Made by a program: the position numbers and the translations under genes. This document shows, piece by piece, positions 23,873-37,370 of a stretch of DNA of 64,000 nucleotides. Position 1 is the first letter of the stretch; each line of letters begins with the position of its first letter. Origin of the DNA: Diogma glabrata (Eukaryota > Arthropoda > Insecta > Diptera > Cylindrotomidae). The notes beneath the pieces were generated by a model, which was given only the letters and a program-made list of their open reading frames with translations, was not told the origin of the DNA and did no database searches. Location: contig OY856188.1 of the NCBI GenBank assembly GCA_963693315.1, positions 185,787,487-185,851,486 on the forward strand, given 5' to 3'.

Positions 23873-24379
23873 TTCAAATAAAAATAAAAAATTTTAAATG
23901 CTTTAATAATAATAATTACGTGTTAGAGTTTTTATTTGTCCTAATCGGATCGGCTGTCGTCACCGTTGGTGCTGTTGTTGTTGCCGCAGCAGCTGCTGTT
24001 CCAGTCTGTAAGTTTGCAGCTGCAAATGGGCGAAACCGTTATTTGAATATCGTACACCTTGAAAAAAATATAGTTGGTCCTCTTCGTTGCCATAATTTCC
24101 TTCTGGATTGCCTTCTTCATTATCGTTATGATATTCAGACTCTTCTAAATCAACTTCTTCCTCGGATTCTTCATTCTGACTATAACACGTTCTACCAAAT
24201 ATCTTTTTTTACCAAAATCAAAATACCAGTCATGTCCCCAACACAGGAATAGCCATAATTTCCTTCTGGATTGCCTTCTTAACTATCGTTATGATATTCA
24301 GACTCTTCTGAATTCAGCAGATTGTTCAGCCAATGGCCAAGCCATTTTGTCAAAGTTTTGTCACAAGCTATCATTTTGT

Positions 24380-24605
24380 CACAAAAAAACAATAAAAAAT
24401 AAAAAAAAAATTAAAATGAAAATAAAAAACAAAACAAAAAACAAAACAAAAAAAAAAACGAGGAAAAAAAAATGAAAAAAAAAATTAACAAAAAAAAACG
24501 ACGAAAAAAAAAAACGAAGAAAAAAAAAATGAAAAAAAAAAAATTAACAAAAAAAAAACAAAAAAAAAAATAAAACAAAAAAAAAACTTACAAAAAAAAA
24601 AAAAT
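24380..24605. repeat. Poly-A-rich tract (right arm)
   Basis: Mirror of the poly-T tract of the left arm. Confidence 0.9.
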
Positions 24606-27186
24606 CAGATACATACTTCAGATACTTCAGAAAAAATTCCAGTCAAGCCAGCACTTTCAGCTAAGGCCAAACCATTTTGCCACCTTGTCGCAATGCGTAT
24701 CACAGTCTAAACGTCTACAAAGATTTTAACAGACGTTTAGAATCATTTAAATCGCGGCCAAAAAATATATTCGCAAAAAACCGCTTTAATTGAATTGAGT
24801 TTTCTAATCCTGCCAAGAAATGATGGCAAATCAAGTTTCTCTTGCTGTATTGTAGTAGAATTGAACCCCATTCTGAAGAACAACCAATGGACGAAGATTT
24901 TTGATTTTAAATTATTTGTGGTGATGATTTTAACCAAATAAACATCTTTGCAAAATAGTTGCAAAATTATCTACATAAGCCTACCCAAGTAGCATTTTTG
25001 ACATAAATTTTAAAATTATAACGGGCAAATATTGTATAATTCATCAATAGATATTGTCAATGTAGCAAAATTTTTCAATTTAAAGGTATGGTTTGAAGTT
25101 TCTCAGAAAAGTTGTGCGAGGAGACCCACTGCTCGAAAGAAGTGAAATTTCGTAATGTGGAAATAAAAACATATTACATTCTGTATACTGTCTTGTAGTC
25201 TTTTTAATATTGGAGAATCAAAGCCAAAAACTACCAAGCTCTAGACCAATACAGATATTACATTCTTTTAAAAGTCATTAATTATTAGCGGGCTCATACT
25301 GTTCATATTCTTTAAGACAAACTTTATTAACATTGCTTACACTTCACAATTGATCGCATCTTTTAATTATCATTTTCGAGTGGAGAAATCAATAACATCA
25401 ATAACACCCAAATCAATAACATTTACAATGGGCTTATGAAAACTAAAGTAAGATACGAAATGTTTGAGCTCTATTTTTTCAATATTTCTTGCAAAAAACT
25501 GCATTTTTTTCTCGTTTAAAATATATCAACTTAAAATGATAAGAAAATGAGTCATCTATCAGGAGTCTTCTATCAAAATGTTAATGAAGCAACAAAAACC
25601 TATAGAAGCAAAATACTCGATAATATGTTTTAAAAATAGTTTTCTGAGTAATTATAGTATTTATAGGATTTATTATAGTATTTTTGGGGTTATTTTTGAT
25701 TTTAAATTATATGTGGAGCTGATTTTAACCAAGTAAACATCTATAGTTGCAAAATTATCTACATAAGCCTACTCAAGCAGCATTTTTGACATAAATTTTA
25801 AAATAATCACAGTCAAATGTTGTATAATTCTTCTATAGATATTGTTAATGTAGCAAAAATTTTCAATTGAAAGGTATAATTTGAAGTTTCTCAGAAAAAA
25901 TGGTTCAGATACTGGATTTTCATTTTGTAAATTCCATATCATCTAGCAACTACATAGTTTAGTTCTGATTTACTGTCTAGATCAACTATTCATTTTGTTA
26001 GAAAGGGAAAGCGCATATACATTAAGGAATTCGTATGATAAATGTGGGATACGTATGATAAATCTAGTATTTAAGAACGATACAAGGCTGAAATAATTTA
26101 CATTAGTAAAAAACAATATACATGGTAAGTTAAAATTGTCTTTTTATTTATCAAACCCTTTGAAAAAGTCTCTTAAATATGGTTCGTTCTTGTTTACTGT
26201 CTAGATCAACTATCGATTTGTTAGAATTGGAAAGCGCATACGCTTAAAGATAGCTAACTGTAAATCTTATACCTTACTGACTGTTTTAACCGCCATAAAA
26301 AATTAATTTGTTTTGGCCCCCGTCTGATTCTTATCATTTCTGTGTCCCAATTTACCCCAAAGCGCATTAAAAAGAAATGAATCCCTTCATGCTCAAAACT
26401 CCCTAATGAAGTTTTCCTGGAAGAGTGGAAGCATTTGACGGCCAATCACTTGCTTCTTGTTTTAACTTAAGGAAGCAATTCATATATTCTGCGAACACGC
26501 CTCCACACTTTTTTCCTACTAAGAAAGATAATCAATCTAAAAAGTTAATCGACACATGTTGTCCAACACAATTCATATTTATTCTTAAGAAAAAAAAGTT
26601 TGAATTCAACAAAAAATTAAAAATTACCATACATGACAAGTTTTTATAGTATTTTTTATTTACTTATTTTCATGTGTCATCACAACGACAAAAAAAACAT
26701 TGAAAACAATTTACTATACTACGAATAACATTTACTAATTCCTTAAGAGCTCATCAAATGCGATACCAAATTTATATTTCTCAACTATGTGAAAACGAAA
26801 ACAAAAAATTAACAAAACAAAACAAACCAATACATGCGATAAACACAGCAACAACATCAGACGCTAATTACCTTTTATATTATTAATTTTCTGGCCTATT
26901 TTTCTTGTTGCATTATTGCATAACATCAGAAATAACTTGACCGGCAGACCACGTTAAAAAAAAAATTAAAATCTTACTTAATTATTTAACGTAAAAAAAG
27001 AGCCAAGTACCGCGAATAAACAAGTTTTTATTCATTTTTCAACTTCATACAACAAAAAATAACAAGGGTTTAATAGACATAGATCTTCGCAGGTTATATA
27101 TTCATACGTGAAAAATCAATTAACACATATATGAAAATGTGTGAGAGCCGCTATCTATTTATAATATTATAAAAATTAGACCACAC

Positions 27187-27330
27187 AGCGAGTTTGAAAA
27201 AAGAAAAACGGTATAAATATAATTGCATAAAATCAATCTCAAATCATTTTTGGTCATTTTTCTTTTTTTGGAGTTTGAAATAAGAAAAATAGTATATAAA
27301 TAACTGCATAAAACCAATCTCGAAATCATA
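27187..27330 (+). promoter_or_regulatory. Duplicated TATA-box module upstream of the palindrome gene (right arm)
   Basis: Two tandem diverged copies of a module read GTTTGAAA, AAGAAAAA, a TATA box, TTGCATAAAA or CTGCATAAAA, then CAATCTC. TATA boxes are TATAAATA at 27212-27219 and TATATAAA at 27293-27300. A possible initiator TCAGAA lies at 27332. The ATG follows at 27406. This fits an insect core promoter, but no experiment is implied. Confidence 0.5.
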
Positions 27331-27405
27331 ATCAGAAAAACTAAGGTGAACAACACATCACTTGAGAATTTATTTTGCAAAACATAACTAAAACCAAAAT
27401 TCATA

Positions 27406-27827
27406 ATGGTAAGTAATCCTCACAAACTATACTAATTAATTAATTTTAATTGTTTTTAATTTTCTAGGCTTCTTCTTTTATCGAATCGTTAAACAGCGCA
27501 GCACGGACTGTGCAAAGCCAAATATTAAAGCCAGAAGAATTGGGGCTTAACATCGAGCGCGAGGTGACCAGCTACAAGCTGGTAAAGACGAAATTTGGGG
27601 ACCGGGTTGTGTTGGTCATCAAAGATAGCGGGAATTTATATTTGCCGCCAAGACTAACAAAATTATTTGTTGGACAAGAAGCCAACATCACAAATATGCT
27701 GATCAAATTCATCGGAAGAGATGCTTCCAAATTGAACGCGCCATTATATGAGTTTCGTGTGAAACCGATGGCATTATTGGTTGAAGACGAAACACAATTC
27801 GAGATGGATGGTCAGCTGTTTCAATAA
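27406..27827 (+). CDS. Palindrome gene, right-arm copy; 120-residue protein of unknown function, two exons
   Basis: Exon 1 contributes only the ATG (27406-27408). The intron is 27409-27467 (GTAAGT to TTTTCTAG, 59 bp). Exon 2 is 27468-27827 and starts GCT TCT TCT. Translation is identical to the left-arm copy as far as I can read. Coding sequence is clearly less AT-rich than its surroundings, with codon variety such as GTGACCAGCTACAAGCTGG, which argues for a real gene under constraint. The stop TAA sits inside AATAAA (27823-27828), so the polyadenylation signal overlaps the stop. The two copies point away from each other along a palindrome, an arrangement that favours gene conversion. Function unknown; a mobile-element accessory protein is one possibility. 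Confidence 0.75.
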
Positions 27828-28618
27828 AAAATTAATGTATTAAGACCAGGCATCCGAGACAAGCGAAAATCAAAATGTGTGAGATCCGCTATCTAAATCA
27901 AAAACATATGTATTGTTATTGCTTTTTTAGTCATTTCGATCACACCAACAAAAATAATCTATTTAAAAACAAAAAAGATACAAGACATCCGTCTAAAATT
28001 CCAAATAAAAAGTTTTTGTTTTCCAACACATCATCATTTTTCCATCACATTTTGTTCTAATTCTTCTTCACATGCGCCTAAAAGAAAAAAATCTTTAATT
28101 ATTTAACGAAAAAAGCCAAGTGCCGCGAATAATCGAGTTATTTGATTCGTTTTTCAACTTCCTACAATAAAAAACAATTGTTTTATAGATAAAGATCTAA
28201 AAAAAAATCAATTAACACATATATGAAAATGTGTGAGAAAACGGGATAATATATTTTTCATATTTTAGATGAAATCCCATAATATTTTGCAAAAATCTCA
28301 AAATACACACGTTTTGTTGTTGTTGCTTTTTTCATTCATGTAACATATTAGCATATTTCTTCTTATTAGAAGACAAAAAATGATTAATGCAATTGTTGTT
28401 GTTTTCGTTATATGTTGTTGCTATTAATTGGCGTTGTTGTTAGATATATATAGCAGCAGTTAAAATTAAATTTTTTTACATACAAACAGAAGCGTCGACA
28501 ACAATAACAACAACAAAATCCTATCTATTTATAATATTATATTTTTTTATTTTCTCTCAATGCAATTGAACTAATTTCAATGCAATTGCTGTTGTCATTG
28601 CTTTTTCCTTTTTTCTTT

Positions 28619-28690
28619 GAGCTTCGCGAGAAGCTAGAGACATATGAAGAAGCCGAAACGCAGTTCCAACAGGATGGACAGCAATTTTGA
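28619..28690 (+). pseudogene. C-terminal fragment of a paralogue of the palindrome gene (right arm)
   Basis: Mirror of 16996-17067. It encodes the family tail 'EAETQFQQDGQQF' followed by TGA. Upstream is AT-rich sequence without homology to the rest of the gene. Confidence 0.6.
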
Positions 28691-29177
28691 TAACAAAAAA
28701 TTATTTACACTTAATGTATAAAATATAATGTTTTGTCAATAAAATAAATTCGTTATGAAAAATTGATTAATGTGTTCTATTTTTCGTTTAACATATTTTT
28801 AAAATAAATAAAGAAGCCAATTCGAGCATCTATTTACAATTTTTCTCTAACCTAAAATTCCAAATAAAAAGTTTTTTGTTTTCCAACACATCATAACTTT
28901 TTTCCAACACAATTTGTTCAAATTCTTCTGCTCGCTTTACACACAAATCTTATATAACAACCAAAAAAACTAGAACAACACATGTGCCCCAATGAAAAAA
29001 ATCGAAATCGTACTCAATCATTTAACGCAAAAAAGCCGCACGCAATTACGAAACAAAATACAAAATACTACAACAAAAACAATTTTGTTACCTACAAAAA
29101 AATATATCATGAACATCTTCAATTTTCTCATGTAAGATAGTGGGACCGAAATTAATTTTTTCTTATAAGATATATAT

Positions 29178-30142
29178 ATATATACTAAGCTTGCCAGATT
29201 TTTTTTGGAGGTATTCCGGGCCGGAAAATCCGGGCGGTTTTTTTATAAATCCGGGCAAAATCCGGGCGACAAGTGTCAAAATTTCCATTTGAAAAGCCGG
29301 GCGAAATCCGGGCGAAATACAAAATTTTTACAAATCGCACAGAAAAGAAGAAAACAAAAATACTATGTTTTTTTCATAAATAACCTTTGAAAACTCTTTA
29401 TTGCTTTGAAATGTTGAAATATATTTTGTTAATAATATTTTTAATTCTGTTTATTACAGAAAGAGTTCTATGCTTAAATTGTCAACATTGTATTCAATCA
29501 ATCTCCATCGAGGTCGATGACTGTCCACTCTCTTGAGTACCAAACAAACTATCAGCTCTCATTTTGTATTTTTCACTTCCAGCAACTTTTTGGAGAAAGC
29601 CAGCATCTTCTTTTATTTTTGTATAAAACTCTGGACATGTCTCCTTCCAGTTGAATTTTACCATCAATTGTGCCCGAACGTTTTCCAGTGTCAATTTGCC
29701 TTTTGCTTTTGTCCAAATGTCATTGATGTGAGAAAATACGCGCTCAGTTGTCGTATTGGCCGCTGGGATAACTAAACCAAACTCCACGATTTGCAGCAAA
29801 CGATTGAACGAACAGGAGCACAATATATAAATTATAAAACGTTGAAATGATGTCAATTGTTTATATATTTTCATATGAAACATTGAAAATAACATGATTT
29901 AACATGTGAAACATATTTGAATAAGAAAGATACAGATTATTTAAATTTTGACTATAAAACGAATTAACATTATATATATATTTTTTTTTTTCAATGAACA
30001 AATGTTGGAAAAATCCGGGCGATTTCCGGTTTTTGTTTAGAAATCCGGGCGTCCGAACCGGGCGATTTTTCAGCCAAGTTTTACCAAAATAAGCCGGGCG
30101 AGTCCGGCTTTAGCCGGGCGATCTGGCAAGCTTAATATATAC
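29178..30142. mobile_element. hAT-family element with 8-bp target duplication, right arm only
   Basis: The element body is 29186-30134, with terminal inverted repeats TAAGCTTGCCAGAT and ATCTGGCAAGCTTA, flanked by ATATATAC at 29178-29185 and 30135-30142. The left palindrome arm has the empty site with a single ATATATAC. Both subterminal regions carry about five copies of CCGGGCG (with TCC, GCC or ACC starts), all in the same orientation. They stand out as GC-rich islands. At 949 bp it is too short for a full transposase and is non-autonomous. Confidence 0.92.
29494..29895 (-). pseudogene. hAT transposase C-terminal dimerisation fragment
   Basis: 133 codons open. The conserved part begins near residue 50 with 'FGLVIPAANTTTERVFSHI' and continues 'NVRAQLMVKFNWKETCPEFY', matching the C-terminal dimerisation region of hAT transposases (the small-residue run before ERVFS is characteristic). 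The catalytic DDE portion and BED zinc finger are missing. The first 40 or so residues are probably not original coding sequence. It lies inside the element at 29186-30134. Confidence 0.75.
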
Positions 30143-30686
30143 ATATAGCCGTGTTCGATTTGACTGAAGCAACTGAAACAGCTGAAAAATTAAATGCAAT
30201 TGTTGTTGTTTTTTCTCAGTTGATTCAGTCAAATCAACTCATGTACGATAGTGGGACCGAAATGAATTTTTTCTTATAAGATACAACAACAAAAAAATAT
30301 TTTAATCATTTTCTCTAGTTTTCTTTCAAGCTCATTCTCTCAATACAATCTGAATTAATTTCAATGCAATTGTTGTTGTAGCTTATCAACCAAAAAAATA
30401 TTTGATTTAAACTCAAAGCAGATGTTTTGTTTTTTCATTCATGTAACATACACGTATATTTTTTTTCTTATTAGACCTCCCACAGAGTTTTATTTCAAAA
30501 TTAGATCAAAACACAAACTCATTCTTTAAAATCAAAAACATATGCATTGTTATTGCTTTTTTTCATCATTTCGATCACAACAACAAAAAAAAAGATCTAT
30601 TTAAAAACCAAAAAAAAAACACGACCCATATATTCATACCTGAAAAATCAATTAACCTGAAAATTAACGATAGTGGGACTACACTA

Positions 30687-32260
<1,574 letters not shown>

Positions 32261-32542
32261 ATGATGAACAATGTCATTGAAGCTACAATTTTAAATGGAA
32301 AATTCGAAGGGGAAGATGTAGTGTTGCCACGTATTCCAATGATCCCAACAGATATGGCATTTGAATTCAAACGTTTACTTTCGTGTGCAACTCGATTTTG
32401 CAATTACCATCAACAAAGCACAATGTGCTTCTCACATGGACAACTGTAAGTGGCTGACGCGTTAGGAAAACCTTCTGATTTATTTGTGTACGCACTAGAC
32501 GGAAAAACAAAAACTATAGTGTACCCACAAGTACTCGTATAA
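32261..32542 (+). pseudogene. Helitron helicase C-terminal remnant
   Basis: Reading across frames gives 'NVIEATILNGKFEGEDVVLP', then 'RIPMIPTDMAFEFKRL', then, after a frame change, 'FRVQLDFAITINKAQ', then 'CFSHGQL' and finally 'VGKPSDLFVYALDGKTK' with a stop at 32540-32542. This is the C-terminal end of the Pif1-like helicase of Helitrons, including the ITINKAQ helicase motif. The GQSL segment is deleted and several frames are broken. The Helitron 3' terminus follows at 33205 in the same orientation, so both belong to one decayed element. Confidence 0.85.
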
Positions 32543-32969
32543 ATAAATAGAATTAAAACGACATTTTAAAATTCTTTCCATATTAAAATATATAAGTTGC
32601 AATAAAAATGACACAATGTAAATTGATGTTTTCATAACGAGTTTTCCTGAATTTCCTTTCTTATGAGATAGCGGCAATATGCGACTGGCATAATGTTAAA
32701 TAAACAAAACTTTTATACTATTTGGTGTAAAAAATATAATTTTTAGAGATTTTGTGAGTGATTAAGATCAAAAGATTATTGTAATTCACTTGAATTTTGC
32801 AATTTGAAAGCATTTTTCATTTTCTCTCAGAAAAACATATTTAGTTTTTGTGTGTTTCGTGTTGGGAACAAATAGAATGCATATGAGCACTGTGAACATT
32901 TGTAAATCTATTTTTGTTCTGTATAATGTTCTACATTTCGATGACACACCTCTACTAATTCAAATAGGC

Positions 32970-33205
32970 CTTCAAATTTTTTTATTGCTTACTTGAAAAC
33001 TTATTTGATCGCTAATTTTTCATATATCCGAACTGATCAGCTAGAGTGCTGATTATTTTTCATTCACATATTTTTAAAAAGAAAACTTAAAAACTATGCT
33101 ATCATTTCTCATTACCACTTTTTGAAATCATTGCTACTACGTCAACAAAATGTCTGAGCAAAAACTTTATTTATAAGCGTAGCAAAGCACCCCAGGTCCT
33201 GCTAG
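32970..33205 (+). mobile_element. Helitron 3' end
   Basis: Ends AAGCGTAGCAAAGCAC, CCCAGGTCCTG, CTAG, with T following (insertion between A/G and T). Homologous in reverse orientation to 6630-6935 and 40502-40600. It lies downstream of the helicase remnant. Confidence 0.65.
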
Positions 33206-33532
33206 TCATTTATAACGTATAATAATTTAATAAAAATAATTTATTTTACATATCTCTTTTTTAAAAAAAAAAATAACTCAGACGCGTTCCGAATATAAAT
33301 ATCCATCATCAATAAAAAAAATTTATATTAATTATAATTTATATTAATATTATTGAAAAAAAATAGTTGTTTTTTAAAAACATATGCATTCAAAATCAAA
33401 AGAAAATTAATAGATTTAAAATTTACAAAATACGACCATAACAAGAACAATAAAGAAAAGTATTAATTTATAATTAAATTGTATAAAATATTAGAAATAA
33501 ATTATATTCGATTATTCAAAATTATATATGGG

Positions 33533-33778
33533 GCCCTATTCCCGAACACATAATTGTGAATTTTGACAATATTGTGAAGTTTGAATTTCATCACATTCAA
33601 CGGTAACGGTAACGATTTTACGAAAAAAGAATTTCACAATATTGTCAAAATTGAATTAAGACAGTTATATTGTGAAATTCGTTTTTCGGAAAATCGTTAC
33701 TGTTACCGTTTAATGTTATGCAATACAAACTTCACAATATTGTCAATTCACATTTATATTTTCGGGAATAGGGCTCAT
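33533..33778. mobile_element. Foldback MITE with GCCCTATTCCCG ends
   Basis: The termini GCCCTATTCCCGAA and TTCGGGAATAGGGC are inverted. Nested inside are TTGACAATATTGTGAAGTTTG with its complement, and AACGGTAACGGTAACGATTTT against AAAATCGTTACTGTTACCGTT. Essentially the whole 246 bp can fold into a hairpin. It abuts the second segmental copy. Confidence 0.75.
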
Positions 33779-34909
33779 GGACTTCTTAATAGCTTTATAT
33801 ATTCCAAATTCTTCCATTGAATTCATGAAAGGACCTTTGTTACAAAAATGTAAAGCTTTAAAATTATTGTCAAAACTTGTATATGAATTCAGAATTTTTG
33901 TGGGCAATTGAACTCAGGTATCTAAGGAAGTGATTTGAATTTTTACAACTCAAACGTATGGTTGGAATTACGTCAGAAAAAAACTCTCTTTTCCTCTTTT
34001 GAGATGTTTCGGTTGGGATTTAAATTCGTAACCTTATCAGAAAAAACTCTGTTTTTCTCTTTTGAGTGTTTCGGTTGGGATTTTCCGTTAAATTTCTAGA
34101 AAGTACTGCAGTGAATTCATAGGATGTGTGATATAGGATGTGTTCATAGGAAGTGTAATATTTCTATAATAGTCAACATTCTAGGTCACGAGTGTATACA
34201 CTGAAAAAACATGTCCTATTTCCAATCGAAATGCAGTTGTTTCAACCACACCGTGCGCTCTGATATGGCGAATCCAACTACGAAAGTGCTTCAATAACTG
34301 TACAATTATAAACCGATGTAGTTGAGATAATCACACGAAATATTTATGTTAAAATAAAATATAGTTCAATTAATCTCAAATACTTAAATTTTAAAATGAA
34401 AAATTCATGATATAAGGCCATATAAAATTTTTTTCAGTGAAATAGTTATTAACTTTATTTAGCTACTGTTATATTGGATATAACACTTTATATTTTATAT
34501 AAATCTCATTCTGTCGTTAGGAAAATGTTATGGTGTAGTTATCCCAATCACGGTGAAATTGTTTGCAAATAATTTTTATTTGCATGAATAATAAACTCCC
34601 AACTTCGAGATGAGGTTGTCATTACTTCAATTTTTTTCAGTGAGTCATTATTAATTGCTTCGAAAACGAAATCATTGAGCGACACTATATGAATGATTTT
34701 CATTAATTAGGTGTTGATTTTAAATCACAATTATTTATATGTTGATTTTTTCACCATTTATTTCTTTTTAAATTAGTTTAACGGGAGTTTTAAAGGTTTA
34801 AAGGCATTCCTCGAAACTATACACCGTCCTTCGTAGTTAAATATGTCGAGTTCACCCTACATAAAATTTACTTATATGAACAACAACGTTACAATGAATT
34901 AAATTACTT

Positions 34910-35866
34910 GGACCCTGCACTTAAATACTGAAAACTATGTACTAACTAATTGGTTTTCGAAACCCAATAATAAATACAGACTCTTAAACTTCCTGTCTTC
35001 ACGCTCATTCAACCAGAAATGAAACATCATAATCACAACAATAGAACGAATTCTCAAACTTAGCTCTGTAGAATTCTGATCTGAAAATTATAACAATATC
35101 AAACAAGGGCTCAAAAAAAACCGCTATCCGCAACACCTGATCAACAAATATATCAACAAATTCATCATGTCCCAACAAACTTTTAAGTCCTAACCTCCAA
35201 TGATGTCTCAATCCCAGCCACTTCCCATTATCAGACTAAACTTCGATCCACCAACCCCTACCATCGGCTTATTATATGCTTCCCTTATCTTCGTCGATAA
35301 CTTATCAAACAAAATTGAGAGAGTACTAAAAGAGTTTCTACCCAAAGACAAAATCAAAATTGTCTGGCCTGACAGACAACACAAACCACCAAACAAATTT
35401 TACCAAACTTAAAACTACAACACCAAAGAACAAGACCTGCAATACAGTACACAAAGTAAATTGCAAAGGAACAACAATAACATGAACCACAATCGACATG
35501 GTACCATCAGTTAATCTTTCACCAACATCTGCTCCTGACTCAATTCTAAGTTCTGTTCCTATCTCAACAAACAGCCCAAACCCCAATTTACTCCAAACTT
35601 CCCCTAATCCGACCCAATTAATACCAAATCCCCTTGACACTACTAAAAGAGATTACGCCACAGCATTAGCTTACCACCTAGGTGACACCACTCACACTTT
35701 TGACCTAGAAACCGCGAAAATCCTCTGCAGGAAAAAAAAAACTATTTAAAACGGATCACGGAAAATCGTTATTCATTCTTTCATTTGCCAATTGTCTTTT
35801 AACAAAAAATCCGATACAATAGGAATGGCTAAAATTTACACCAACCTTATAAAACAAATTACTTAG
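34910..35866 (+). pseudogene. Penelope-like element remnant, second copy
   Basis: Same remnant as at 1078-2042 with a handful of substitutions and one short deletion after the GIY-YIG part. It shares the TGA, TAA and frame lesions. Confidence 0.8.
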
Positions 35867-36858
35867 CCTGTTGCACGAACATTAAACAGCATCAGTCCTT
35901 GCCAAATCTCCACTTTTTTACAGTTGTTTTTAATCCAGTAAACATGATAATCAATTATGATTTTTTTTGTTTTACTTTTTTTTGGTTTATGCGTGAGCAA
36001 TTATGATTTAACAATACAGTTTCCGTCCGGCAACTTATGATAAATTTATTCAAACTTAAATTATAAATTTCAGAAAATTCTGTTGTTGTGTTTTTAAGCA
36101 TAATTATTTTAATTAATTATTTTAATTAATTTATGTAATGTAATTATAACATTAATTAAAATTTTAAATCGTTAAATTGTTTTAAATTGTTAAATCAAAT
36201 CCAGGCCATCTTGTTGCTCAAAGCTCAAAGCGCAAGTTGCTCAAAGTATTTTTTATTAATCTTCAGTTGCATTATAGTCTATAAGTTGTTTTACTTTATA
36301 TTTTAAAATTTGTTCTTATGTTTAAGTTTTAGATTATAATTCTTGATAATGACGACCATAATCGTCGAAAATTCAAAATACATAACAGATTAATATTGTG
36401 ACGATTATAAAGTGCGATATCCAAAAAGAACATCGATTGAGAAAATGCTCTTTAGAGAAAATATTTCCACTAAAGGATTATAAAAACACCTAAATCAACA
36501 AAAGAAAATATAACGAAAACAAAGAAACACGTAATAGTAAGTTTTTGTTTATCCTATTCAACCGATCACCATAACTAATATTTCGCGTGCATAGAGTTAT
36601 GTCAAATCGGTTTTTGGTTTGTTTGTTTTCCTTTCTTTGTCTCTCTGAGAAACAAGTATTTCTTCCAATAGACATGCGCAACTTTTTTTATTTGATTCAA
36701 AGTTGTACAATTACTGCTAGTTTTTTTTTAAATCTATAAGAAAAAAACTTTTCCACAAAAAAAAATAGTTTTTCTATCCCTGCAACTATATAAAAATAAA
36801 TGAAAAAAACTGACATTTTGGTTTTTATTATAACCAAGCATATAATTTTTGATTTTTA

Positions 36859-37370
36859 GGAAATTATTAATTTCTTAACATCACTATTTGTGAATTTCGA
36901 AGGATAGAAGGAATATTATTACTCCGCAACATTCTAAATCACTTGTGTAGTTGTTATTATTAAATTGAAACAACTTTTTCTATACGCATTTTGGTTAGAA
37001 TTCAAACTCGTAATCTTATCAATACCGATGAGTTCAAACGAGTGTATTTGTAATGTTATTTTACGGCACAATTATGAGTTATATTTGTAAGGTTACGAGT
37101 TCGAATCCCAACCTAAACGCGTATAGAAAAAATTTGTTTTAATTTAATGATAACTGTAAGGTTTATTCATATAAACCCAAAAACTGATTTTGAATTGAAA
37201 AATTCCAATGATTCACAAATGCGCTGGACATGCTGTCGCAAATTTGATTTTAAATTGATTGGGAATAATCAATAATAACTACACAAGTAACTAAGGATGT
37301 TACGGAGTAATAATATTCCTTTTATCCTTCGAAATTCACAAATAGGGATTTTAAGATATTATTGATTTCC
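36859..37370. mobile_element. Foldback MITE, second copy
   Basis: Same palindromic element as 3038-3546, at the same relative position in the duplicated segment. Confidence 0.65.

Noticed and set aside
21851..24031. Palindrome with spacer as an integrated large DNA virus with inverted terminal repeats
   Set aside because: A GADD34-like domain plus unknown genes is suggestive, but no viral hallmark gene (polymerase, capsid, packaging ATPase) is visible and the arm gene has an intron. Left as an open possibility only.
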